A stretch of DNA of 64,000 bases from Anaeramoeba flamelloides (Eukaryota; Metamonada; Anaeramoebidae). The notes beneath the pieces are model-generated. The model was not told the origin of the DNA, did no database searches, and saw only the letters and a program-made list of their open reading frames with translations. Of the stretch, positions 44,288-56,580 are shown piece after piece; within the stretch, counting starts at the first letter, position 1; the number at the start of each line of letters is the position of its first letter. The position numbers and the translations under genes are program-made. The stretch spans positions 2,113,001 through 2,177,000 of the forward strand of contig JANTQA010000016.1 in NCBI GenBank assembly GCA_027625915.1, written 5' to 3'.

Positions 44288-45060
44288 CAACTGGTACTTT
44301 AAAAGTAAATGAAAATTCTAAAACTTTATGAAATCTTTCAAAAATGAAAGTCTTATTACTACGATATTTGTTTTTGAAATATACTTTAGGTTTACAAAAC
44401 AATGAAATTTGAAAAGGGGATATCTTGTATCTGGTATGGAAAATTGTAATTTTGGTTCTAAGCTCATCGTTCTTTAACTTGGGATTGGTTTTAATATTTG
44501 TTGAATTAAGACAAGAATTACAATTATTTTTTTTTTTCTTCCAAAATCCAAATTGAAGAGTGTAAGACAAAAAGAATAGTAGGTATTTAATAATGAATTT
44601 TACTTTTTTTCTTGCCAATTGAAATTTTTCATTAGGTTTTGTTTTATTTGGTACTTTTCAAAAAATTAAATTATTCTCATTTAGTTAATTAATGAAAAAA
44701 TCAAATAGATATTTTAATCTACAACTCATAAGTCACATTTTTTTAATGACTTAACCACTATTTAATTAGTTTTACAGCCTTCAATTCGGATTTTGGAAAA
44801 AAAATAAAATAAATAACAAAAAACTAACTTTATAAATCACAATTAATACTCATTCTAAGCCCATAACTGATCATTCAAGAACCAAATTAACAAGTTACCA
44901 CACCAGATACAATAAAATCTTTTTTTTCAAATTTCAGGGAGTGTAAACCTTAAATTTAACTCTATCTTTCAAAAACAAAGATCGTCGTAATAAGATTATC
45001 GTTTTTTAAAAGATTTCATAAAGTTTAAGAATTTTCATTTACTTCTAAAGTATTACTTGA
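44288..45060. mobile_element. Foldback element with about 240-bp arms, 770 bp
   Basis: The left arm begins TACTTTAAAAGTAAATGAAA (from 44294) and the right arm, read in reverse complement from about 45054, begins TACTTTAGAAGTAAATGAAA. The arms stay collinear for about 240 bases (ATTCTAAAACTTTATGAAATC; GTATCTGGTATGG versus GTATCTGGTGTGG; TTTGGTTCT) with scattered mismatches. The middle, about 280 bp, is unique. The frame at 44256-44618 is read from the left arm and is not a gene. Confidence 0.75.
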
Positions 45061-46461
45061 CAAGAACAAAAAGTAAATATGGAACAAATGAATATTCTGA
45101 AAGTTTTAAACAATAATTCCTTATTTTTTATTTTCGGGAATTTCATCGAAAAGTTAAATCATTTTTTTTTTCAATAACCGAATTTAATTTTTTTCTCTCA
45201 TTTATAATTTGAATTATCAACTTAAGTAAGAATGAAAAACATGAAAAATCACTTCTAAGTTTAACAATTCTGAAATATAAGATCTTTGTTTGAAATTTTA
45301 TCACTAATAACTAGCTTCATTTTTTTAATAAAAGTTGAAGAAACTCAATTTACTTTCTTAAAATAAAAAAGGGATTTTTCAAAATAGTTGATTATTTTTT
45401 GTTCAAAAAACAAAAATACAATAAAAGAGATAAAAAGTCCCAATTATATCAACTTGAAAGAAACAGAGACTACAAACTCTAAAACCCCTAAATTTGCTAT
45501 TTTTTTTAAAGTTGAAAAATAGCAGATATAATAACTTTGTTTTTTAATAACTCTTTACCTAAAACCAACTTTTCAAAATAAACTGTAATTAACTCTTTTT
45601 TATCTGAAAATTTTTAATCAACTGTTTGAGATATTGAACCATACAAAACATATTCATTAAATACGAATTATTGAAATTTTATAAAATTTTTCAATATTTT
45701 TTACTTTTTTACATCATTTTTTTTTGAAAAAGTATCTTCGAACTAAAATGATAACCAAGCGCGATTATATTTATCAAATTATTATGGATTATTTTGAATT
45801 TTTCCCATTTATTACCTTTGTATCATAACACTCGAAAAAGAAAAATTGATCACACATACTTATTAGACCTTAAAAGTAATTTGCTTTGAATTTGCTTTTT
45901 TTGTTCAAAGAACCAAAATGTTGTTAAAATGGAAACAGATGAAAAGAAAATCAGTGTATCAAACCCAACCCACTTATAGGTGAGGAAAGGACTCTTTTCC
46001 ATTTACTTGGAAATTCAAAAATAGGAAAAGATATTTTTGTTAACAATTTTCTGTTTTTTGAAAAATATGACGGAAACTCTGATTTCCAAAACACTTTAAT
46101 TCCTTTCAAATTTGTATCGAAAATTAACACTTTTGAAACGTTTCTTTGTATTTCGAGTGTGAAAAAATGAAATAAAAAAGAGACTTGGGTTTATTAATAT
46201 TTAGAAAATTTTTATGAAAAGAGATCTGGAAAATTGCAAAGGTTTTAGACCACAAAAAAGAAAAAAGAGGCAAGTTTTTTTCAAAAATAGCAAAAAGAGT
46301 TATTCCTAAACTTCTTTTGTGAATTTAAAATTAAAAAAAGAAAAGTGTTTTCAGATTGAAATCAAGTAGATTTTTCTTTTTGATCTCTCTCTAGTATTCC
46401 CAAAATAATTAAACATTTTTTCTTGCTTCTTTCTTATTTATCCCAACAAAAATCAAAAAAA
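45061..46461. other. Upstream region of RALGAPB
   Basis: About 1.4 kb between the foldback element and the RALGAPB start codon. It should hold the promoter and 5' UTR. A CT-rich stretch (46370-46442) precedes the start codon. No other feature can be supported. Confidence 0.5.
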
Positions 46462-49400
46462 ATGTTTCTGTCCCATATTGAAGTAGTCACCCCACTCAGA
46501 CAGAACAAAGGTATTTCAATTTTTTTTTCTGTTGAGAAGTTTTTTGTTTTTGAATCTTTCATAAAGGAAAAAAATATGCGTTTCAAAAAAAACAATTCTC
46601 CTACCAATTCTTATTAAAAAATAATTTTGAATAATTCTTCCAACTTATTTTCGAAAATAGACACAGGAGTTTTGATAAAATTTCCTTCTGCAACCAAGCA
46701 AACAATTATTAAAAGTGTCATTCAGATCCTCTTAGATAAGAAATCTCCACAAGATCTTCTGGGCTCACCTTTTGCTATCAAATGGGCAATGGAGTCGACG
46801 GGGCAATCCTTTGCACTTTCTCTCGATCACCACGAAACCATTACACAGGGTATACAGCTGTATCAAAGGTGGCTATCAGGCAAGTCCTTGCCGCCAAATT
46901 TTGATTTACAAAAACAAAAATACTATCGGGTAAAATCTCTTATTATTTTCTTCAATTATTTAACTTTAACAACTTTTGTATGCTTTCAAATGAAATTTTT
47001 CCTTCTGAAATTTTTCTTCAATTCTAATTTCAATTTTTTTCTCATTCACCAAAATAAAATTATTTGGAAAAATTAATCACAAAATAAAAAAAAACAGGAT
47101 ATATTTGGTCATTTCAGTTTATTATTTCAATTAAGGAAAGGTCTCAATAATAATTTAGCAAAAGTTCATGTCAAATTGTGTCTACAAGTCATTGAGATCT
47201 TTCAAAAAATTGGCTCCAAGGATGAAGGGTATTTGGACGAAGAAAGTTGGGAACATTTATTATTTGTTGTTATTGGCGTGTGTGACAATTTGCTTTCACA
47301 AGAAGGATCACAGGTTGAACCAATACTTACTCAAGAATTAACACCTCATCTGCTAAAAGTAAATAATTCGAATTTTCTTTTTCTTCATCTTTTTTTCTAA
47401 TCAATTCTATCCATAGAACTTTCATTTTCAAAAAATCCTGTTTTTTTTTTTGTGAATTAACCATAATACTTCAATTTTTGAGTCTCTAATTTTGAAAATA
47501 TTCTTTACTGAAAAATTCAAAGATATATCTGAAAATTTTTAATTCGTTTTTCATTTTACAAATTTTTTTACACAAGCTTTGATTAAAGCATTCTATTCAT
47601 TTAAATGTGAAGAATCTTTGTAAAATTGGTTTGACTTTCAAAAGATTCGTTCTCTCTAGTTGTTTTATTTGTTGAGTTAATTGATTTCAAAAATGGAAAT
47701 TTATCTAAAAATTTTCTGAAATTTATTTGAGAATACCGCTGTGGAAAAAAAGTGAAACAAGGTTTTTAATTGGGAACATTACTGAAAATAAAAAGTAAAA
47801 TCAATAAAAAGAAGAAACCAATTAACTTTTAATAATAATCCATTATATTATTTTCAATCAACCCAACAAATACAATTTAAATCTACCTTGGTTTATCGAA
47901 ATTGTTGATGTGGTTTTGGAGATCTCAAAAATAGTCAATTTTTGAACAAATTTTTAATAATTGATCAATCAAAGAAAAACTCCATACTAAAAGACAGTAT
48001 TAGAAAAACTGTTATTGTTGCGAATACTTCATTTTGTCTTTATTTATTTATTTATTCTTTTTTTCATTGATCTTTACTTTGAATTTTCAGTAAGGTTCCC
48101 AATTAAAAACCGTGTTTCACTTTTTTTCCACAACGGTTATCAGTATTTAGCACAAACAGTTTTTTTTTAATGTGATTTTTTATTTTGATATTTTTTATTT
48201 TTTACTTTCTGGATACAATCTCTTAATCTCTTCTAATAATAATAATAATTCTTCCTTTTTTTGAGAAAAATTTTCTTTTTACACTTACAAATGTTTTGTA
48301 TTTTCCATATGATGCTTTCAAACTTAAAATAATTTTTTAATAATTGATTTTTATATTATATTCAATAACATTCATAAACTTTTGAATCTTAAAAATCTAA
48401 TTCTTTATCATGAAATAAAAAACAAAATAAAAACAAAAAAAAAAAATAAATAAAAAGATTGTGTTTGATCTATGGCTACAATCTGGAACCCAAAAACATG
48501 AAATGTGGGAAAGGTTTGGAAATACTTTTGTGAAATGGAGACACCATGTACAAACCATTGTTCAATGGTCAGCAACAACGTTTGGTTTAATGAGCAGAGT
48601 AATTAATTTATTATATGGAAAGCATGAAGGAACCGAAGATATTTTAATTTTGCTGTAATAATTTCGCCCAAATTAAAATTCTTTTTCAAAAAATTTACCA
48701 AAATAACAATTATTTTAATATTTAAACTATTTAAGACTTGTTATCACAATATTGAATTCTTTTTATAACAATTAATTTGTTATATTTTATCATAAATTAA
48801 GTACCATTCTAATTTTATGGTAAGTTTAATATCGGTTTTCCGATTAAAAAAGCATTTATTAACTTTTAAGAATTTTGTATAAAGGGATCTTGTTAAAATT
48901 GAAAATTTAGGTTTATTTTTACAAAATTTGCCATTTAGAAAATAATCATTTTCTGACTATTAATCAAATTTGAAATTTACTTAAAAAGGGCCGAAAATCA
49001 AAATACTCTTATGTAGGAGAATACCCTCTTCATATTAAAATCTGATATAGTTTAGGACAAGTTGATAAATACACTTTCAAATAAAGTGGCGTGTATGAGA
49101 AGCAAGAGGTAAAAAAAAAAAAAAAAAACGATTTTCAATTTAATTTGTTTAGTTCAGGAATATCCAAAAGTTTTCGGAGAATAAAAGATGTTTTTTGAAT
49201 TTTCTTGAAACAACTAAAAAAAAACAAAAATTGCAATACTTTATTTTTTTCTTTAATTGACCAACTTTAAAATCATTTTTTCTATTTACTAATTTATTGT
49301 ATTTAAACCCTCAGTGAACAAAAAAATTAGGAGAGCCCTTCAAACATGTAGATTGTTTAACCATGTTTAGTTATTCTATTTTCTGATCTTTATACATTTA

Positions 49401-52400
49401 TCAAAAATAGATTTGAATTGAAAAATTAAAAATATTGAAATACTATCAGATTTCAATAATTGTTAGAAACAAAAGAAATGAATTAAGGTATTTCCAAAAA
49501 AGTAGGGCATTTTTTTTTCCATTTCAAAAAAAATCAATTTTGTTAGTGAAAGTATTCATTAATCGACAATACCAAATTAAGTTTAATATTAATACCAATT
49601 GAATAAATGACTAATGTATGTATTACAAAATATGTTGGATGAAATATTTCCAAAAAATGAAAAAAAAAAAATAGCACTTTTTTTGGTGAAAACATGTACG
49701 ACCAATTTCAAAAAAAAACTGGAAATATGGAAAGGGTACAAATAATTTTTTAAACAATAAAATGCGGTTATATGTTTTCAATTCTATTTCAAAATTTTTT
49801 GGTTTAAAAAAGTTATGAAAACGATTTTTAGGATCAAAAAGAAAATAATAAACACAAATTTTCACCTCCTAAAAAATATCATATAAAATCGAGATCAGAA
49901 AATTTAATATTTTTTATTTATGTAATATAATACTCAGTAACAAATTTAATAATTATCAAGAATTTATAAATGATTGTTAATGATTTTGGATGTTTAAATA
50001 GTCTTTTGAAGATTGAGTTTAAAAGATATATTTTAAAATAAAATTGCCCCAATTTATTGGAAATAGCTTATATATATATATATATATATATATTTTATAC
50101 AATTTTTTTTAAATACAAATTTAAAAATTTCTAATTCTAAAGGCAAAAATGCGAATTAAGTTTTGAGATATTCTGGAAAAATATATTGGTTTATTTTATT
50201 GAAGAGAAATTTTCTTCAAGAAATTAAAATTCAAAGTTAAATATCTTTAAAACCGATTACAAATTCATTAATAAGATTTACTTTTTTCGATTATTTATTT
50301 CAAAAAAAATTTAAAGATTGATTCTTGAAAAAAAAAAAAAAAACAATTCATTACCTGAATATTTGATTATAGTTAGATTTTCTCCCTTTTTATTGAAGAA
50401 AGTATATAAAAAAAAAAAATAAAAAGTTCATTTCTCAACCCAAATAATGTTTATTTCAATATCATTCCAGCCTTTAAAATTATTTTAGTTAGGTGTAGTT
50501 GTGTATTCTACTCTGTACAAAAAAAAAAAAAAGGAATTTTATTATTATTTTTTTTTTTTGAATAAAGCTACTTTAAAAATCAATTTTTATAATTTGTTTT
50601 TTTTTCAATTAAATTTATTCATCACACTTAAAAATAATTATCATATGTATCTTAAAAGAAACAAGCGTAATAAAAAGTGACTTCGATTGAGATAAAAACG
50701 TTACCAGACTAGCATAGTTTGATACGTTTTATCACCCTGACATATTTATTAGGATTTCTACAACAAAAAGTAATTTGTATTAAAATTTTATCTTGATTTA
50801 TTATATTTAAGATTACTTTTTTTTTGTTTTGCTATTTGTTTTTACTACAATTTTTCTTTTTCAAGTTAATAACATTTCTTTTTCTTTTTTCTCCAAAACA
50901 TCAATTACATTTTTTGTATAATTTCCAATTAAGAAGTTCAATAAAATTATAATTAGGTTATGAAAATTTGATTTTTTTTTTTTAAATAATAAGAGAATTA
51001 TTCAAAAAAATGAACAACTTTGGAAAAAAATGATCAAAAATTAACATATAAATCTTGAACAAACTTTTTTTCTGTCAAAAGAGCACACAAAACCTTTCAA
51101 ATATTAATTCTTTTCTAGAATTGATCTTTGAAGAATAAATAAAAAATAAGTAGAAATAATAAACAATCATTAAAAAATAGTTGATATCCGTATGAAGTAA
51201 AACTAAACAATCAATATATTTTCTTAAAAATTGAAAAACCACAATCATTCGCAAAACAATTGAGAAAAACAAATATAAATAATTTTGATTCCCAATTGAA
51301 GATCCAAAGAAAATTCCAATATAAATCAATATGATTTTTCTAAAGTTATTTTGACTTTCTCAATAACCTTAGAATAACATGCTTTTCACTTAGTGACTAT
51401 AGATCTTGTCATAAAAAAAAAATTTCCAAAACAATTACTTATCAAAAAAAAAAAGGAAAAAAATGTAAAAAAATCATTTCTATTTTGAAATTTCCAAAAT
51501 AAATTTTTTCTTCTAATATCCATCTAAACCGCTTTGAACAAATTTGATTCATCCATTACAACTAGAACACAGTGACTGCAAAATAGTGTACTCTAAAGCC
51601 GATAAGTAATATTATACTGGATGTATTCTTATTTTAATATTGAATTTAAATAGCTAGAAAAAATAAAAAACCACTCAATATTAAATACACTCACCATATT
51701 TTTTATTGCGAGTAGCCCCTTAAAAAGAAAAAATAACCACCATAATTATGATTTTGTTTTAATAAATATTAAAATTTATATTCTAAAATATTCTATTTTA
51801 TAATTAACAATAACAAAAATAACAAAATAAAAATAGACCACCAACTTCAAAAGCCAAATTTTTACCATCAAAAATTAAATTAACCAATGAAAAATTAATA
51901 TTTTTTTGGCAAAAAACTTTAGGTAATTTTTTTTAGATTTCAATCTTATTTTTAATAACATTCCTCAAAAAATTGGAAATTCATATATTTCAATTTTAAA
52001 ATAAAACCAAAAAAAAAAAAAAAAAAATCTTAAAAATAACATATAATATTCCGATTGATTGTTACAATTGATATATATATATATATTTATATTCAATGAC
52101 ATATTTAATTCATCGAAGATTTGATTGGAGATCCAAATCAAATCCAAAATCCAGAAATTTACTTCCAAGCGATGAGTGGGATTCGAGATTTGGTAATGTT
52201 ATTTTTAAAAATAGGAACTCGAAGGAATTATGAAATCAAATATGAACAGAAATTTTTACCAGATCAACCAGACGGGAATTCGATCTTACATATTTTTGGG
52301 AAATCATTATTTACTGCTGTTCAATTAGCAAGGCCGGGGTTTGACTTAGGGACTGAATGCTGTTATAGTATTTTGTGTGAAATCTTTATGAGCAACCAAA

Positions 52401-54806
52401 CAAAACCATTTTTGGATACTTATGTTGTCAGGTTTTATGAAAGTTTAATACGTGCATTTGAAAACGAACAAACTTCCGGCGCCTCAATATGTGCAATTTT
52501 ATGTAACACAACCAAAATATTTTCAACAGATTTACCAGGGATCCACATTATGGTACCATTTTATTTGAATATTATTGAAAAGATATTAGTACAAGAAAAA
52601 TTGCCACTGAATTATTCTGCCAGTATTGAAACATTAAGGAAATCTTGTATTGAAATTATTTTAACTTTAGTGTGCTTGCCCAAATATTTAACTGATTTAG
52701 CAATTCAATCTGTTCGGACTAATTTGAAATCAGAAGTTTTAAAAATTAGAACTTTTGAAGATTTCAAACCCTTTTTGATGCAAGTTCTCTTAAAGGGTTT
52801 TACCACAGAAAAAAATCCAAATAATGCATCTCTTTTATTATATTCTCTGGGGATTTATTTACACGAAACAATAAATGATCTTCCAGAGATTGGATCCTTA
52901 GTTATATTAACTTGTCAAAATTTCTTGTGCAACCCAAAATCCACGCAATCAAAATGGCCAATATCTGTTTCACTGACGGTTTTGCATTTATTGGCATTGA
53001 TCGCAGACAAAACAGAGATTATCAATAATCATTCTGGTGCCACCATACCAACTATGATTTTTTCTCTCTCAAAACTAATCATTAGCTATGTCAACAAGCC
53101 AGCGGAGTTACCACAAAAGGACATGGAGACATTAGTTTGTAATATCTTTAAAGTAATCGATTCATATATAATGCAATCCCAGTGGATTTATTCGCATCCA
53201 CAGGTTGTACTTCAAATAATGAAATCTATTGAATTGTCAACAAAAGATCCCGTCGTTGAAAAGACGAAAAAAAAGAAAACAAAGGTTAAACAAAATAGAA
53301 AAATTAAAGAAGCTGCAATATATTTATTCCAAAGATTTTACAAAGAAGTCGGCAACTTCCCCATTACAACGGGACCCTCGACAAAATCTACAACAATTAG
53401 CGAGTCAACGATTAAGGAAGCCTATAATTTAAACGAATATGAATTGAATCAATTAACTACCTATTTAATGATTAAACACAACAAAGTTATGACCATTTTT
53501 GAAGAGCCAACAATCTCTCAAAGAACAGAAAAAAATAACAATTTAAGCACCACTGACAAACTAAATTCAAACGAAAGCGGAAATGATGAAAAGAAGTTAA
53601 TTCTTATAATTAGAGACAGTAATGGTAAGCATGCTTGGAGAGTCAGATTTAGATCTGTGCCTTTATCTGAAAAGTTAATACCTCAGTCACAATGGGAAAA
53701 GCACATTTGGGAAGGAGAACCACGGCCACCAGTTTATCTTAATGAAATATTATTATCCGAAGAACAATTGCACGAGCAAGAAGTTGATTTTGGAATCGAT
53801 AACATGGGCTTAGATTACTTTTCAGTTGATCGTGAGTTGCAACATAATTGTTTAACTCACGTGATGGGTATTCAACATCGTCTCGAGGAAGTATATCGAT
53901 TTATAGAGGAGGAAACTAATGGAAGAGGAATAGAAATCTTAAGAACAAAAAGAATTAAGAGAGACTTTTCTTGGATTAAAGACAAATCAAATACAACAAA
54001 AAATACCAATAAAGTCCAGCCAAAGGGTAAAAAAAGGAAAAAAAAGAAAAAGAGATTAGCAAAAAAAAAGAAGACCAAAATAATTAATAAACAAAATAAT
54101 AGTAATGAAAATGATGAAAAGTCAATTGGTGGTGTGAACGGGAACAAAAACGAAAGTAATGACGGAAAGAAGGAAAATTCTGAAGAAAAACAATCTCCAA
54201 AGAATAATAAAAAAAATAATATAACAGATCAAAATAATAACGAAAACAAAGCCGAAAACCAAAAGGAAATTAATAATGAGAATGATAATAATAATGAAGA
54301 TGAAGATAATAATGGAAATGGGATTGACAATGAAATTAATATTGAGTACCAAAATGAAAAGGAGAATGAAAATGAAAATGATAATAATAATGGAGATGAA
54401 GATGGTAATGAAAATGAAATTGACAATGAAATTGAGAAGAGAAATAAAAATGAAAATGAAAACGAAAATGAAAACGAAAATGAAAATGAAGATGAAGATG
54501 GTAATGAAAATGAAATTGATAATGAAATTGAAATTGAGAGACAAAATGAAAATAATAATAGTGAGAATAATGATAGTAATGATATTAAGGATAATGGAAA
54601 TGTCCACGATATTAAAAAAGAAAATGATGGAAAGAATAAGAATTCTGGAGCAAAACAGTCACCAAAAAGTAAAAAAAAAATAAATAACAAAACCAAAACT
54701 CAAAAAAATAATAAGAAGAATAAGAAGGGCAATGTTGATTTACAAAAAGAAAATGATGGAAATAAAGATCATTCAGGAGCAAAAAAATCTTCAAAAAATA
54801 ATAATA

Positions 54807-54851
<45 letters not shown>

Positions 54852-55664
54852 GTTGCATATAATTTTAATAATTCTAGATTATTTTTAGCAAATTTGGGTT
54901 TAATTAAATTAGATGGAGAAGATTATGTGGACATTATAGATCCAAAAAAAAGTTTTAAAAAATCATTGGACTTACTAGACAAATCACCGGATCGGCTGGC
55001 ACATACTTGTTCTGTTATGTATATCGGGCCCGGCCAAAACCGTCTAACAGACCCAAAGACAATTTTTGAAAATCAACAGGGCTCCAAGGATTTCCAAACC
55101 TTTTTAACTGAACTTGGCTGGATTGTAGATTTGGAAGCACACGAAGGATTTAAAGGTGGGCTTGATCCAGAATTGACAGGGAAATATGCCCTTTATTATT
55201 CAAATCATTCACTTGAATTAATCTTCCATGTCTCGACAATGATCCAATTTAAAGAAGACCCCATAGATAATAAAAAGGATTTCTTATCAAAAAATAGAGT
55301 CGTGGTAGTCTGGGTTGATGACCAACGCGCTTTTGACACCAACTTAATCAAATACGGGAAAAATACCATCTTTGTCATCATCAGGCCACACCACACTGGG
55401 CTGTTTTATATCTCCATACACAATTCCTCAGGATCATCAAAATATTATGGCCCACTATTGAATAACACTTTGCTGTCTCGCAGATTACTTGCAGAATTGG
55501 TGAGAAAAACAATCATATTGAATGAACAACAATTGGCAATCGCAGAGCGTTCTTTAGTAGAACCCTTTAGATTAAGAATGGGTAACATAAAGTCCATTAA
55601 TAACAGAAATAAAATTAATCTTAGCACAACACAATTTTATACTAAACTATTCACGAAAAAATAA
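46462..55664 (+). CDS. RALGAPB: Ral-GAP complex subunit beta, six exons, frame change at a poly(A) run
   Basis: Exons are 46462-46510, 46661-46929, 47098-47358, 48458-48654, 50427-50494 and 52119-55664. The first five joins are GT-AG and in phase. The product is about 1,460 aa (human about 1,494). Matches along human RALGAPB: RQNK|DTGVLIKFPS, LCLQVIEIFQKI, WRHHVQTIVQWS, LNPNNVYFNIIP, PEIYFQAMSGIRDLV, FYESLIRAF and LPGIHIMVPFYLNIIEKIL. After a long N/E/D/K low-complexity stretch (residues about 900-1190) comes the Rap-GAP-like domain: SRLFLANLGL, VMYIGPGQ, FLTELGWIVDLEAHEGFKG, VVVVWVDDQ, TGLFYISIH, and QFYTKLFT at the end. Beta subunits lack the catalytic Asn thumb and serve as obligate partners of the alpha subunit acting on Ral or Rheb-like GTPases; the HLGND-type motif is indeed absent here (LSKNRVVVVW). 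The frame shifts by one base across 41 A (54809-54849). Exon 5 is assigned on phase and local similarity and is the weakest. Confidence 0.92.
47359..48457 (+). other. RALGAPB intron 3, hosting a MITE
   Basis: The donor AAA|GTAAAT is followed by U-rich sequence; the acceptor is AAATAAATAAAAAG, preceded by a long A run. MITE B copy 1 (47734-48139) occupies more than a third of it, so the pre-mRNA should form a strong local hairpin. Confidence 0.85.
47734..48139 (+). mobile_element. MITE B, copy 1 (about 400 bp, TA-flanked)
   Basis: The ends are CCGCTGTGGAAAAAAAGTG and the reverse complement of CCACAACGG preceded by CACTTTTTTT, then GGTTTTTAATTGGGAAC with GTTCCCAATTAAAAACC as inner arms. TA flanks both sides. 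The copy at 60260-60707 is the same element inverted and very similar, suggesting recent spread. It is non-coding. Confidence 0.85.
48655..52118 (+). other. RALGAPB introns 4 and 5 around a 68-nt exon
   Basis: Intron 4 is 48655-50426 (donor GTAATA, acceptor after an A-rich stretch ending AAAAAG). Exon 5 is 50427-50494 and reads SFLNPNNVYFNIIPAFKIIL. Intron 5 is 50495-52118 (donor GTAGTT, acceptor TTCATCGAAG). They hold only AT-rich sequence and a TA tract (50069-50093). Confidence 0.7.
53985..54850 (+). repeat. Coding low-complexity tract of RALGAPB (N/E/D/K repeats, ending in poly-Lys)
   Basis: GAAAATGAAAAT-type hexamers encode E-N repeats. Two longer internal units starting with GATGGTAATGAAAATGAAAT recur at about 54405 and 54500, and GATGGAAAGAATAAGAATTC versus GATGGAAATAAAGATCATTC near 54625 and 54757. 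The tract ends in 41 consecutive A (54809-54849). It separates the HEAT-like part from the GAP-like part. Confidence 0.85.
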
Positions 55665-56378
55665 TTTTTTTTTTTTATATGTTTTTCTTATTTCCTTTTC
55701 TATCTTTCGTACCTGTTTACCCTTTTTTTTTTTTTTCTCCCCCCCCTTTTTTTTTTCTTTTTTTCTTTTTTAATCCTAACTACATTTCATTCATTGATAT
55801 TTTTTTGGACATTTTTTTGCATATTTTCCCTAGTTTTCCAATCAAAAAAATAAAAAAAATTATTTTTTTTTCTATTAAAATTTTATTAATCTCTTGATAT
55901 TTCTTGAATAAGAACAAAACTAACATTAGTGTCTTAACGTTTGAATATATATGCATATTTATTATTTTTTAAAATCAAAAGTATATATTTTTTATTTAAT
56001 ATATTTACAAAACAAATATCCCAAATTCAAACGATCTAAAATATTAAGTCTATTCAATTTAAGATCTAAAATAATTATTATTTGTTCCCATCAATTTCTT
56101 AATTTTTACATTTTTTTTTTAGATATTCAAAAAAGATTCCAAAATAATATTATGTAATTGGTAATTGGTAAATAATAACTATTAATTACACTTTAATAAA
56201 ATGAAAATATTTTTATTATCAAAAAAAACTGTTTTCAGTTTGTTTCATCTACAGAACATTATTACTTTAATCTTGTAAAAAAAAAAATAAAAAAATAGTT
56301 CATATATATCTAGTTTTGGAGTAGAATGTTGAATTTTTTTAAAAAATTATAATTTTATTTGGTTTTTAAAATATTGGG

Positions 56379-56580
56379 TACAATAAGTTCCACTTTTTAA
56401 GACACAAACTTTGAACGAAATTTAAGGGACAAAAAAAACCCTCAAATTAAGGTACAAAATTCAAATTCTAGTAAATTAAATTGTCTAAAAAAAAATTCCA
56501 AAAAATGTGTTTTAATTTGGGATTTTTATGTGCCTTAAATTTCTTTCAAAGTTTGTGTCTTAAAAGTGGAACTGACTGTA
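56379..56580. mobile_element. MITE A, copy 2 (about 200 bp, TA-flanked)
   Basis: TA, then CAATAAGTTCCACTTTTTAA at the left; AAAAGTGGAACTGACTG, then TA at the right. Inner arms pair (AAATTTAAGGGAC with GTGCCTTAAATTT). It is homologous along its length with 6971-7175, including the asymmetric middle AAAAAATTCCAAAAAATG. Confidence 0.82.

Noticed and set aside
49672-49733. Possible exon with an A-rich TAG acceptor and GTACAA donor in RALGAPB intron 4
   Set aside because: The phase does not fit the next exon and the peptide shows no similarity to RALGAPB.
50143-50188. Candidate RALGAPB exon encoding QKCELSFEIFWKNIL
   Set aside because: It resembles the human WFRFL segment and fits the phase of exon 4, but its only donor gives phase 0 and cannot join either downstream exon in frame. 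Joining exon 4 directly to 50427-50494 keeps the frame and matches the family.
53872-54147. Minus-strand frame of 91 codons with hydrophobic runs, membrane-protein-like
   Set aside because: It is antisense to the Lys-rich part of RALGAPB; the hydrophobicity comes from reverse AAA/AAG codons.
54122-54696. Frames of 135-161 codons with repetitive I/F/S or M/K composition on both strands
   Set aside because: Out-of-frame and antisense readings of the GAAAAT repeats in RALGAPB.
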